The notes: generated from the sequence alone by a model not told the origin. A stretch of 64,000 nucleotides of DNA from Harmothoe impar (GCA_947462335.1 OX381721.1:35452303-35516302); one strand, 5' to 3'. Positions 53,556 through 63,716 are shown, numbered from the stretch's first letter. Translations and numbers: made by a program.

Positions 53556-53872
53556 CTGAATCTGGGACCTGCTGGCGAGGGCCCCAACTGTGAGGTCATT
53601 ATTGTCCACATTGGTAATATCAATTAAACTTTAGACAACACCCACCTTAAGTATCATTAACAGCCAATATCAATAAACTTAGCATCCTCCTGGTTACCAC
53701 ATTTAGCACCAATTTTACAACTCACAGTGGACACCCTTGAAAATAGCACCAGCCCCACCCCGCTTTTTATTGCTCTGCTGATTTCTCCCATCCAAAACAT
53801 TGGGTATCTAGTCCAGCTGTGAGCTCATTAGGCAAGCCCTTTGTCGGCCTCGCCAGCAGGTCCCGGATTCAG
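53556..53872. repeat. MITE, CTGAATCYGGGACCTGCTGG ends
   Basis: Inverted ends CTGAATCTGGGACCTGCTGG and CCAGCAGGTCCCGGATTCAG, flanked by TATA on both sides (TA or TATA target). Copy A of the surrounding repeat lacks it. Confidence 0.88.
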
Positions 53873-53900
53873 TATAGAAAGACTAAGGGGGCGTTCACAA

Positions 53901-55355
53901 ACGACACTCCTTTTTCTACGGGGGGTAGGTCTTTAGGTTTAGTACTATCTGTGTCATTAGGCCATTTAAGTGACATGTGACATGGCCATTCTTAAAATCG
54001 ACATGTGACATGGGGCTTAGTGACATGAATAAAAAATTCTCAATTACTGTAAAAGTAGGCTACCCAACTCTTCCTTCAAATTCCGTCCTTGCGGGTAGTC
54101 AAATTTTAAAAAAATTCCTGGGGTCTATGGTCCCAAGAGGCCAATTGTATCAATTACGGTGCCCCTACATTTTCCCCTTAGTGACACTAGTGACAATGCC
54201 TTTTTCCTTAGTGTCATGTGACATGGTCATTTCTTAAAAATCGACATGCGACATGGGGACCCCCCATCTACTGTAAACATACTTTATTTCGCGCTGTACA
54301 TATTTTTCGGGATTTTTCGCGGATCCCCCTTGTCTTGTTGCTATAACAACATAGATGAGGTTAAACAAAAAATAAGTGGTGTCCAAAAAAAAGCACCCCC
54401 CATGACGTCCACGTTCAGACCCCCGCAAAGGGGTTACATAACAATAAGTACAAAGACCCTCTTTTCATGACAATACACGTTCATCTCAAACCCCTAGCGC
54501 CCCTATAAATAGGGTTAAGTACCTGTCCCGACTCCCCTACCACTGCTGCTGCTGCTGCTGCTGCTGGAGGGGTACCGAGAACTACCCCCTTTTAGAAAAC
54601 TAAGTAAAAATATCCTTCTTCATGTCCAGTTACATGCAATGTCGATCAATTTGACACTGTAGCAGCATGTCTCCATATCTGTATGCTGCATAAATGCACA
54701 ATACACGGTTTTGCACGCACTTAAACTAAGGCTAACATGGGTGACCTATATAGATATGATACTCTCTTTTTCGGGGCTAGTAGAAATTAGGCGTCTAATA
54801 TGGACGTTCCGGGTTCGAACCCTAAGTAAGTTTTAGTCAAAACGTCTAGCCACGTCGCCTAAGGCGACGAAAGCGCGTCAGGGTGTTTACAGGGTTCGAA
54901 CCCGTGAGCTGCTCCTTGGGGCCACAAAAAACGCTTCAGGCTTGAAATCCCATAGGAAAGAAATTTTGGGTTTTTGGACTTTAGGCCTTAATTTGGGGGT
55001 GATCCCGGGCTGATAGAAAAATAATTCTTGGACGAGCGGATAGCTCTGGATCTCTTTTTATCTAAAACAGCGAAAAATTGATTATGGTTCCGCCGCAATT
55101 CCTCGGACGAGGGGTAATCAGCCCCCCCTCTTGCCGATCAAGGCAGTGAATTTTGACAGCGCGTAATCACTCGCAGCTATCGCGGACGGACCTCTTGGCT
55201 ATGTCGGCATCTTAGTATGGTTCGTGTGACCTACTTAGAGGCTCACACGGTGGGGGTGTGTCCGGCGTTCGGCGCGCTGATTGGCTACTGGTGGGAGGTG
55301 CCGTGCTGTGTTAGGAACTTTGCATATTTGGGACGGGTGTTAAAGGCGCACTGAG
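53901..55355. other. Interior of the 10 kb element, no gene recognised
   Basis: Contains GACATGTGACATGG words near 53966-54255, a short (CTG)8 run at 54546-54569 and two GGGTTCGAACCC words (near 54808 and 54890). A CpG-rich patch with inverted CCAAT (GATTGGCTA) lies at about 55250-55300. No supported gene. Confidence 0.4.
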
Positions 55356-55559
55356 TTGAGGTGCACCTTTAAGCAAGAGCACGAGCAGAAGCGAGGACAC
55401 CATTTGCACAATCCGGCCGTCGCGTTGGTAGCCTTACTACCCGTCGTGCATTCAACTGGAGGCTTAAGTGTGACAAATGACGATTCTTTGTCGACGCGAC
55501 TACTAACATCAGCAGCATCAGCAGCAGCGGCAGCAGCATCGGCAGCAGCTATAAGGTGA
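55356..55559 (+). other. Short open frame ending in an Ala-rich GCA tract
   Basis: 67 codons starting at TTG, with a second half coding for Ala/Ser repeats (AGCAGCATCAGCAGCAGC). It follows the CpG-rich patch, and its end (CTATAAG|GTGAAAAC) looks like a donor. It could be a first exon, but support is weak. Confidence 0.2.
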
Positions 55560-55663
55560 AAACATGTTCAGACACGGTCGGCGTGTGAGACCTGTCCAGT
55601 CACGTCCGAGCAGGTTCGAACAAGTTCGAACGTGTCTGAACATGTTCCGGAGTGCAAGACGCG

Positions 55664-55795
55664 TGCACACACACACATACACACACACAGACACACACAG
55701 ACACACACACACAGACACACACACAGACACACACAGACACACACACACACAGACACACACAACCACACCCACACACCCACACACCCACACACCCC
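55664..55795. repeat. (CA)n/(CAGA)n microsatellite
   Basis: Imperfect CACACAGACA repeats. Frames through it are artefacts. Confidence 0.93.
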
Positions 55796-55799
55796 TATG

Positions 55800-55950
55800 T
55801 AGTGTGGGATGTAAAAGAACCATTGTCTCGGTAAAAGTGTAGGGACGTGCTTTCTATCTTCAGTCACCTCATAGATTCTATCACCATCACCGCCTTTGAA
55901 ATGACCATAGCTGTTAACTAGGGCGTAAAGCAACCCAACAACCAACCAAC
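55800..55950 (+). repeat. SINE-like repeat, second subfamily, copy 2
   Basis: GTAGGGACGTGCTTTCTATC through GGGCGTAAAGCAACCCAACA and (AACC)n, longer at the 5' end than 52917-53033. Confidence 0.65.
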
Positions 55951-56604
55951 CCACACACCCACACACCCACACCCAAACACACACCCACACATTTTCTGTA
56001 TGAGACTTCAGACCTGAAGCTGCTCAGTGTACGGGACTAAGTTTTGTCATATGCCCTACGGACGCTACTCAAGGGGGAATAAGAGAGCTGTCTCACCATG
56101 GCATGGGCTGGCTGTAGTTTATGTTTCGGTACCTACAACCAAACAGCCAGTACCCACCCCAGGGCTTCATGTCGCACGGTGGCGCCAACTGTCGGAATAG
56201 CGGGTACACTACGTCAGTAGTTCTTTTGTTCTCCGCTGAGTGACTGGGCGAAATGTAGTCGGTAGCGCTATTTTCTGTGCACTGTTCTGTTCATTTTCTA
56301 CACTTAACGCTTAAATAGAACATGTGTTTGTACAAGCTAGCCGTTTTTATCAGTGCAAAAAATTAAATAAGTATCGGATAGAACAATAAAAAATGAGAAA
56401 GTAATCCAGCACTTAGTATAACGCGTCAGTTTTATCATGAGACACCGAAAGTCTGGTTCTTTCGGGTGCATAAGACAGTCGGCCGAGAGCTCCAAACCAA
56501 CCAAAACGTACCAGAGTGCGATCTATCTCATTAGAACGTACCCGACAGGGCAGGGGCCTTCTACACCCCGGCTCTGATGAGCAAGCGACAATTGTACCAG
56601 AGTC
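55951..56604. other. Interior of the 10 kb element before the right repeat
   Basis: CCCACA repeats continue to about 55992. The remainder shows no gene or repeat end that I recognise. Confidence 0.45.
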
Positions 56605-57436
56605 CTATTCCTCTTTTGAGGTTGGACCAAATTTGAAAAAAAGAATAAACTCAAAAAAAAAAGCCTTAAGATTGAAAGAGTTGTAGATGACAATTTTAAT
56701 GAGGAAGTCGTATTCATTAGTTTACAAATAGCCAGTGTAAGTACGCCTATGTATAGGAGAGAGACCTTGCTTATTTCTTTTAGGGTTGTAAGATAGTCAC
56801 ATCATGATGCACATCATCATAAACGCATCATGATACATTTCAATCTTCATTGTAAGTAGACGAACCAGTAGACTCGCCTCTCTGCCCTCTAAAAGAGAGG
56901 GCAGAGAGCGAGTCTTACTCTTAAAAACCCCTCCTCCCCCCCTCCCCCCCCTATGCATCTTAAAGAGTGCCCCCCAGAGTGCCCCTCCCCCCCCTAAAAA
57001 AAAGAGCCACATTTTAAAAATATTTTTTAGCAAGCTTTCAGCTTGCTTTTTCTTTTTAAAATTTATTTATCTATAAAAATCTCAAGTGACTTATTTGAAA
57101 TTCGCGCCAACATAGTAGTCACGTGACCCCCTTAAGTAGGTCACTTCCAGTCACGTGACCTATTTGAATTTCCCGCCAACATGGTGGTCACGTGACCCTC
57201 TTAAGTAGGTCACTTCCGGTCACGTGACCTATTTGAATTTCCCTCCCAAAGGTCACGTGACCGGAAGTAGGTCACTTCCGGTCACGTGACCTATTTGAAT
57301 TTCCCGCCAAAAGGGAGGCCTCTCATTGGCTGCTTTTGAATTTCCCGCCAAAAGGGAGGCCTCTGATTGGCTGCATATCGATTGAGTAATAAACAGTACT
57401 TAAGCATAGTCCCGTTCCGATACATACTATACTACT
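56605..57436 (-). repeat. Right terminal inverted repeat of the 10 kb element
   Basis: Inverse of 47382-48395, including the hairpin (56871-56916), the GGGGCACTCT module and the motif array. The inner 190 bases of the left copy are missing. Confidence 0.9.
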
Positions 57437-57439
57437 AGC

Positions 57440-58030
57440 CCAAGGCCAGAATTTCTTCTTATACAATTTGAAAAGACACAGAAAAGGTGTCCCATTATGT
57501 GCCTTGGCTGTCCAACTATAATTCACCAAGTCACTGTAACACAAGTACCATGGTAACACATTAAATGTTACTGAAGAAATTTAGTCCAATTTTGTCTCTT
57601 ATTGCAGTATGTAGAATTGATTTCATCCAACTTTTAATCAAGAATGGGGGAATGCTGATCAAAATGTGATCACATTGCAAAATGAGACGCCTAGTGTTGG
57701 AGCTCAGAACTATGATAGGATATAGTAATGTCACAATCTTGTCAGAATATGACCTATTACAGTTCTGAACTCCAACACTAAGGGTCTCATTTTGCAAGGC
57801 TGCCACATTTTGATCAGCATTCAGTCATTCTTCATTGAAAAGTTGGATCAAATTAATTGTATAAACTACAATGAGGGACAAGGTTGGACTAAATTCCCTC
57901 TGTGATATATAAGGTGTCACTTGTGTTACAGTGACTACTTGAAATATAGTTGGATAACCAAGGCACATGGGTGGACACCTTTTCTGTGTTCTTTGAGATT
58001 GTATAAGAAGAAATTCTGGTTTTGGGCTGA
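57440..58030. repeat. Hairpin centre of the palindromic TA-target element
   Basis: AACTCCAACACTAAGGGTCT and CATTTTGATCAGCATTC on the right mirror AGACGCCTAGTGTTGGAGCT and GAATGCTGATCAAAATG on the left, around about 57720. Confidence 0.85.
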
Positions 58031-58575
58031 TATCACATCTGGGCCTCCTGGCTAGGATAAATGCGTCTGTAAGGAATGGAAAATGCCTGCAAAGTGTTTT
58101 TCACAGAGCAAGTGTTTGTTTCCTATGCAGAGTGCCCATGGACATGTCATACATTGACATAAAATGGACATAACTATATGATGTCTACAATCTCCCTCAG
58201 AGGTATCCTAATTATCCTATCTGATTTATAATCACTACTGGGGAGGGGGTATACTCAAAACTGGTATAAATGTCATCCCTAGAACATGCTTGTAGATATC
58301 TCAATATCACATCTTTTTGACGTGTCTATATTTACATGTATGGGACATCTTTTACAGCTAGTCATATATATGCCATTATTGTTTAGTCCAAAGGTATCAC
58401 TGATAAATATGTCTCTTTTATATGAATATGTTTATATAAAATACACATAAATATTGTTACATCAAGAACCCATGCAAGGGGACACGTAAAAACTTCTTGC
58501 GTATGTGACATCTTGGGAACGAAAAATGATATCATGAAATTACTAGTTATTTTTATGTAAGGTGCTAGCTGGGTA

Positions 58576-59480
58576 CAGATCTCTTCACCCTTCATGGTCG
58601 AGACTATGTGCTCGTGGTGGACTACTACAGTAACTTTGTGGAAGTTGAACACCTAACAGACACTACCTCCAAATCAGTGATAGCAAAAATCAAGGCAGTA
58701 CTAGCACGTCATGGCCGTTGCCTCAGGATGATCAGTGACAATGGCCCGCAGTACTCCAGTGGTGAATTTGCAGAGTTTGCTGCGAAATGGCGTTTTGAAC
58801 ACGTCACATCAAGCCCAACATATCCACAGTCAAATGGTCTGGCTGAGCGTACAGTGCAAACTGTGAAGAACTTGCTAGAGAAAGCACAACAGGACAAAAA
58901 GGATCCATACCTGGCCCTTCTAGAGCTGAGGACCACCCCTGTACATGGACTTGCATCTCCAGCGTAGCTGCTCTACTCCAGGAGACTACGGTCCATGGTT
59001 CCTAACACTGAAAGACAGCTGAGACCAGTGGTCGTGAGCCCAGCAGCTGTGGAGGAAATATTTGAGGCGAAGCATGCCTCTCAGGAACATCAGTATAACA
59101 ATGCTGCAAAGGATCTTCCACCCTTACACAGTGGGGAGCAGATACGGATGCGCACCACTGGCCATAAACCCTGTTGGGCTAGCGCCACTGTGATGGCGAC
59201 ACCCGCCCCAGCTTCACCCCGTTCATATGTTGTAAGGACCGGGGATGGTCACACATACCGACGCAATCGGAGGCACCTATTGAAGCAGTCGAATGAGACA
59301 CCACGGGTCAGCGACCCCGCCAGTGAGACCGATGATCAGGCGGCATTGGGACCAGTGCCCGAGCCAGAACCTGTCGATAGAGGCCCTGAAGGAGTGAAAG
59401 CAGATGAACCACAGACACCAGCAGCATATGTCACTAGAGCCGGAAGGATCTCCAGGCCCAGGGACAGAATGGATTTATAA
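58576..59480 (+). pseudogene. Gypsy integrase core and C-terminal domain
   Basis: Continuation of the integrase after the insertion. The three catalytic acidic residues are visible: Asp in VLVVDYYSNFVEV, Asp in RMISDNGPQYSSGEF and Glu in SNGLAERTVQTVKNLLEK. TAG at 58965-58967 interrupts the frame, which continues to 59480 with a basic C-terminal region (RNRRHLLKQ) and a Pro/Glu-rich tail ending RISRPRDRMDL. This is the usual end of a Ty3/Gypsy polyprotein. Confidence 0.92.
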
Positions 59481-59646
59481 ACACAGTCTCAGGACTGAAA
59501 TTCGTATTTAATTTTAGTGACACTGTAGAGACAACAAACTTTTATTTTTTTAATGACTATTTCTTATTGTTATAATAACCAGTTTTTCTTCCAGCATCAT
59601 AATATCCACAGTGAACTATATATATCATAAACTTTCAACTTCTTAT

Positions 59647-59659
59647 AAAGAAAGGGGGA
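59647..59659 (+). other. Gypsy polypurine tract
   Basis: AAAGAAAGGGGGA immediately precedes the 3' LTR, as expected for the plus-strand primer. Confidence 0.85.
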
Positions 59660-59824
59660 TGTTGTGTACGCGCATCGGTGACGTCATCCCTTTGTGTGAG
59701 TACCGCATGGGCGACGTACGAGGACATGATCAGAGCTATCTACATGTTGTATTTGTACCACCTAAGATTACAGTAAAGACACATAATATGTTCTACAAGT
59801 CACAGACTCCATCACATTATTACA
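59660..59824 (+). repeat. Gypsy 3' LTR
   Basis: TGTTGTGTACGCGCATCGGT ... CACATTATTACA, followed by the target duplication CCCTC. Confidence 0.95.
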
Positions 59825-59829
59825 CCCTC

Positions 59830-61021
59830 GAGCTTAACCGAAAATAGTTCTGAAATCCCCATACCAAAACGCATCAGATAGAATCATAAGTGATAGAGAT
59901 AAATTACTCTGTAATTCTGGTGTGGTAATTAGCAGACTTACAGCGGTGCCATCTATAAAGAAGAGAGGGAATCATTAAAATCAATTTCATTAAAATTGAA
60001 CAAGAATGTTCCCTACAGCTATGATTTATGTGCTACCTACTCTATTTGATTTCATTCCCTAGAATTCAGCTTAGAATTCGACTAATTATCAGATTTTGGC
60101 TCAATTTGGTACTTTTTAAAAGTACTCAACACAGTCTACCTGGTTGTAGATTGACCAACAATTTTTCTTAATGACTCTTAGGGATATTAGCTTGATGCTT
60201 GTGGAACACAAAGAGAAGAAAATTATGCTATGGCACTGTGGTAGACAGTACCTTGATATTTACTTGCTAAGCATCCAACAGTCACGGGGTTTATTTGCCT
60301 TTTGGAGCAGATTCTAATTTTGGTGCATTACATACAGGCCCTCCTAGTGTATTGTGTCCTATCCTCCAAATATGATATTATAGTAACATTTGGAACACAT
60401 TTAAATAGGAATATATGTAACATTTTGCAAGTAGGTAGCATATCTACTTGGTAGGAAAATGCCTGTACACCTCAGAAGTTTGAATTCCAATGTGTGTGTT
60501 TTTTAATGAAGGAACCCAGGGGTGAGACTAACTGGTTAGTCCCGGTATTAACCATCAGGAGGTATCGTTCCCGCTGGTGATACCATGATATAAGATACTG
60601 CTTAATTATGGAAGGGGTGCTCTGTCCAACCACCACACAGTTCACTTTTATACCACCAGATGGCAGGTCCATCTGCAATCTGAGGCATATGATAGACGAT
60701 CAAAGCTAAAGGAAGGTTTTATATGATTATCACAGTGAATGTTAGATTTCAGGAAGATTGCAAAACCTTCTTGCTCCTAACTGAGCAATCCAAGTGATTC
60801 CTATGTTCATCCATAGATTGTATGCTCAGGATAATAATTAAAAAAAAAAAAAGAATTGAAAATGTGAGGATCAAAAACCCGTTCTCCGTTTCTGCCCCCG
60901 CACCCCCTTTTTCTTTCTCTTTTTTCCCTTATTTCCTTTATGGAAACTGTAACAGAACTATAACCGAACACATTTACCTCTAATGGGATGATTAAGATTA
61001 AGGGAAAGGACATTCATACCC
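59830..61021. other. Intergenic stretch, no gene seen
   Basis: AT-rich sequence with short chance frames on the minus strand (60472-60678, 60807-61013). No repeat ends, RNA genes or domains recognised. Confidence 0.5.
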
Positions 61022-61715
61022 TTCCCCGTTTATCCCATTCATCCGGTTCTCCCTTTATCCGGTTCTCCCTTTATCCGGTTCTCCCTTTATCCGGTTCTCC
61101 CTTTATCCGGTTCTCCCTTGATCCTGTTCTCCCCTGATCCCGTTCTCCCTTGATCCCATTCTACCCTTAGTCCCTTCTCCCTTTATCCCCTTCTCCCTTT
61201 ATCCCCCTCTCCGTTTGTCCCCTTCTCTGTTTGTCCCCTTCTCCCTTTATCCCCTTCTCTGTTTATCCTGTTTATTCCCGTTTATCCTGTTCTCAGTTTA
61301 TCCTGTTTATTCCCTTCTCTGCTTATCCCGTTCTCTGTTTATCCTGTTCTCCATTTATCCCGCTCTTCCTTTATCCCGTTCTCCCTTTATCCGTTCATCC
61401 TGTTCTCCATTTAATGGGATAAACAGAGAACGGGATAAACGGAGAACGGTGTAATGTTAACGACGAGCTTGCTAGGTCGGAAGTAAGTTTATTCAATACT
61501 CTTGAATGTGACGTCACTACTTTGTAGCTGCGTCTACTTTAGAGTTCCCGCCATAGGCCGGGTAACACGACTACATAACACGACATCCCGACTACATAAC
61601 ACCACAAACGGGATAAAGGGAGAACGGGATAAAGGGAGAACGGGATAAACGGAGAACGGGATAAATGGGGAACGGGATAAAGGGAGAACAGGATAAAGGG
61701 AGAACGGGAGAACGC
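61022..61715. repeat. Inverted pair of ~15-bp minisatellites
   Basis: 61022-61415 is built of TTTATCCSGTTCTCCC units. 61411-61445 and 61605-61715 are built of the inverse, GGGATAAASGGAGAAC. About 160 bases of other sequence separate the distal purine arm. The pair can fold into a long hairpin and ends 14 bases before the next element. Confidence 0.9.
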
Positions 61716-61789
61716 GATTAACTTACCAATTAGTAGTATTGTATGTATCGGAACGGGACTATAGTTAAGTACTGTTTATTACTCAATCG

Positions 61790-62160
61790 ACCTGCAGCCA
61801 ATCAGAGGCCTCCATTTGGTCACGTGACCGGAAGTGACCTACTTAGGGGATTAGTGGTGACGTCACGTGACCTAGTTAGCCAATCAGAGGCCGCCATTTG
61901 GTCACGTGACCGGAAGTGAGGTCATATGACCTACTTATGGACCGGAAGTGACGTCATATGACCTACTTAGGGGACCGGAAGTGAGGTCATATGACCTACT
62001 TTAGGATCACGTGACCGGAAGTGACCTGATGAGTCACGTGACCGGAAGTGACGTCACATGACCTAATGGCCAACCGGAAGTGAGTGACCTGATTGAGGAT
62101 CACGTGACCGGAAGTGACCTGATTGATCACGTGACCGGAAGAAGAAGAAGAAGTGACGTC
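61790..62160. promoter_or_regulatory. CCAAT, CACGTG and ETS-like motif array of the second element
   Basis: Two GCCAATCAGAGG words, at least six TCACGTGACC words and about ten CCGGAAGTGA words, often fused as CACGTGACCGGAAGTGAC, with interspersed GTCATATGACCTACTT. The E2F-like word of the first element is missing. Confidence 0.55.
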
Positions 62161-62399
62161 ACGCGACTTAATGAAGAGATGAGCGTCTTTAAGGGGTCAC
62201 GCGCTTTAAAATGTGATATCTTTTTTTTTTTTTTTTGGAGGAGGAGGAGGAGGAGGAGGAGGAGAAGGAGGCGAGTCTCTTATTTTTTTCGGTAAACTAA
62301 TAAAAAACACTACGATATAAGTTTGTTTTTTTTTTTCATTTTTTATTGTTTTACGAGCGACTGGAAGTGACTTATTGAACTAGGTAGAAGCGTTCTTTA

Positions 62400-62575
62400 G
62401 AGTGTATAAAGGGGGGGGGGAGGGGAGGGGAGGGGAGGGAAGGGGAGGGGGGCCCCTTTAAGATGCATGGGGAGGGGGGCGCTTTTAGGATGCATGGGGC
62501 GAGTGGTGGGGGGGGAGGGGGGGAGGGGGGAGGGGGGCACTCTAGGGGGGTGGGGGGGCACTCTAAGGGGCGTTT
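62400..62575. repeat. G-rich module
   Basis: Runs of GGGGAGG with TTTAAGATGCATGGGG and GGGGCACTCTA words, shared in order but not in exact sequence with 47823-47890. Confidence 0.85.
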
Positions 62576-62616
62576 GTCTCTTTTAAGAAAAAAAGAAAAG
62601 AAAAAGATTTCAATCG

Positions 62617-62658
62617 AGAGACACGCTTCTTCCTCTCGAGAGGAAGAAGCGTGTCTCT
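62617..62658. other. 42-bp perfect palindrome
   Basis: AGAGACACGCTTCTTCCTCTC followed by its exact inverse complement, centred on CTCGAG. It occupies the position of the hairpin at 47901-47946 but has different stem sequence. Confidence 0.9.
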
Positions 62659-62755
62659 TCGTTTTTTTTTGTTTATCACGTGCTTCGATGAGGCGATCAG
62701 CTGCGACTGGAGGAAGTGACACTTTAAGAGGGCGCGCGTCTTAATTGTTATGATA

Positions 62756-62778
62756 TTTTTTTTTTTTTTTTTTTTTTT
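62756..62778. repeat. Poly-T (poly-A on the minus strand), 23 bases
   Basis: Lies 43 bases past the last stop of the death-domain frame on the minus strand, without an AATAAA between. It could be a genomically encoded A-tail or just the poly-T found at a similar place in the first element (near 47976). Confidence 0.8.
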
Positions 62779-62820
62779 ACTTACTAATAAAGAAGACGTA
62801 TGAAAATAAAACACAACAAT

Positions 62821-62952
62821 TCACATGTCCGTCGTTCTCGTTGTTTCTTGCTTGATAAAGTCAAGTAATATCGCGATGCCGAGGTCAAACTTTCCCATGT
62901 CCTCAGTCAACACTCGAAGGAGTTCAAAAGGTGTACCGCCGGCACCGTCAGC
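62821..62952 (-). pseudogene. In-frame remainder of the second death domain after the stop
   Basis: Directly after TAA the same frame reads ADGAGGTPFELLRVLTEDMG, then KFDLGIAILLDFIKQ, and ends at TGA 62821-62823. This matches helices 5-6 of a death domain and aligns with the end of the first domain. A point mutation, an assembly error or stop readthrough would explain it. Confidence 0.65.
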
Positions 62953-63561
62953 TTAATCTTGCCACATTTTCAACACTCGGAAGGCCCACTCAGCGGGACT
63001 TCCTCCGTATTCGCATTCTTCAGCGATCTTATCTAACCTCTCAGGCGACAATTTTAAATGGTCCCCCACCTCTTTCCACCTGCTACCTAGACGTCTGCCG
63101 AGGGTGCCCAAGTGCTTATGCATCGCGCGCGAGTCGGGGTTTTCGAAATCCAACCCCTGTCTGTGGAGAAGGGACATCCACTGAGCCAACAGTTCCACGC
63201 GTCTAATGCGGGTGAAGACGCGACCGAGCTCTCCCCATCTATGACGATGCGGGGTTTCACCCCACCAGACTCGGAACATCGCCGTACACAGCTCCTCCGG
63301 TGTCTTGACACTGCGCTCTACTAGAGCATCCATACGGGCGGCGGTAACTTTTAAGCTACTGCCCAACTCTCTCCAACAGCCGCTCAACTCTTTACCTAGT
63401 TGACGAAGCAAGGCGTCGCTATAGGCTAACCGCCGCTGTCCTACCTCTCTGTTCTCCCCATCGGTCTGCCTCGCGCGTCTCACGTCGTCAAGCCGCATTA
63501 ACTTTTTTTCAGGTGGACAAGGCGGTGAAGGCGAGCTTGAAAGTGGAATAGCTTGAGCCAT
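62953..63561 (-). CDS. Tandem death-domain-like protein
   Basis: 202 residues from ATG 63561. After a ~50-residue Pro/Ser and basic N-terminus, residues about 51-125 show a death-domain pattern: LLRQLGKELSGCWRELGSSL, then KVTAARMDALVERS and WGELGRVFTRIRRVELLAQW. A second begins near 146: LGTLGRRLGSRWKEVGDHL, KLSPERLDKIAEECEYG and EWAFRVLKMWQD. These helices, with W-[KR]-E-[LV] after the first helix, fit the death-fold that mediates homotypic interactions in apoptotic and innate immune signalling. TAA at 62953-62955 stops the second domain before helices 5-6, which are encoded in the same frame just downstream. A TATA-like box is at 63717-63725 and a GCC repeat in the leader. It lies inside the second large element, so it may be cargo. 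The domain call is from pattern only. Confidence 0.7.
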   Translation of the reverse strand: MAQAIPLSSSPSPPCPPEKKLMRLDDVRRARQTDGENREVGQRRLAYSDALLRQLGKELSGCWRELGSSLKVTAARMDALVERSVKTPEELCTAMFRVWWGETPHRHRWGELGRVFTRIRRVELLAQWMSLLHRQGLDFENPDSRAMHKHLGTLGRRLGSRWKEVGDHLKLSPERLDKIAEECEYGGSPAEWAFRVLKMWQD

Positions 63562-63573
63562 CTCGTCTCGTCT

Positions 63574-63575
63574 TG

Positions 63576-63613
<38 letters not shown>

Positions 63614-63619
63614 GGCGGT

Positions 63620-63654
<35 letters not shown>

Positions 63655-63662
63655 TGGTGGTA
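63574..63662. repeat. (GGC)n repeat upstream of the death-domain start
   Basis: Nearly pure GGC with GGT interruptions. It would be a GCC repeat in the 5' leader of the minus-strand transcript. Confidence 0.95.
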
Positions 63663-63716
63663 GTAGACGTTACTGTGGTCAGAGGCGATATGGTTTTTTT
63701 CCAACAGAAATCAGAG

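Larger units (their letters stand above)
52731..53900 (+). repeat. Direct repeat, copy B, with two insertions
   Basis: Homologous to copy A but interrupted by a SINE-like insert (about 52890-53066) and a MITE (53556-53872). The homology resumes after the MITE with GAAAGACTAAGGGG, matching 52464-52479. Confidence 0.85.
47382..57436. mobile_element. 10,055-bp element, long inverted repeats, 6-bp target duplication (Polinton-like ends)
   Basis: Starts AGTAGTATAGTATGTATCGG and ends with its exact inverse. The target AGCCCA is duplicated at 47376-47381 and 57437-57442. Inverted repeats extend about 1.0 kb on the left and 0.83 kb on the right. Long inverted repeats, a 5'-AG terminus and a 6-bp duplication are characteristic of Polinton/Maverick elements, but I see no DNA polymerase B, integrase, ATPase or protease frame. 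The interior holds one ORF pair (49815-50669) plus repeats. It is likely a non-autonomous derivative or a new family. Confidence 0.85.
46818..58573. mobile_element. Palindromic TA-target element split by a 10 kb element
   Basis: Ends CCCAGCTAGCA and TGCTAGCTGGG are exact inverses, flanked by TA at 46816-46817 and 58574-58575. Removing the element and one TA restores an uninterrupted integrase reading. The outer arms (46818-47381 and 57443-58573) are inverted copies, and the right arm also contains the hairpin centre near 57720. The original element was therefore a roughly 1.7 kb near-complete palindrome. No transposase frame seen. Confidence 0.88.
43087..59824 (+). mobile_element. Decayed Ty3/Gypsy LTR retrotransposon with nested insertions
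   Basis: LTRs of 162 and 165 bp (TG...CA) flank a gag-protease-RT-RNase H-integrase order on the + strand. The 5-bp target duplication CCCTC lies at 43082-43086 and 59825-59829. Without the 11.76 kb insertion the element is about 5.0 kb. It is inactive: a frameshift, three in-frame stops and the insertion break its polyprotein. Confidence 0.95.

Noticed and set aside
54790..54912. Two GGGTTCGAACCC words resembling tRNA T-arm/B-box
   Set aside because: No matching A box, acceptor stem or anticodon arm could be folded around either word on either strand.
47382..57436. Reading the 10 kb insert as a viral genome
   Set aside because: No polymerase, packaging or capsid frame is recognisable. Transposon-type ends and a 6-bp target duplication explain the structure without invoking a virus.
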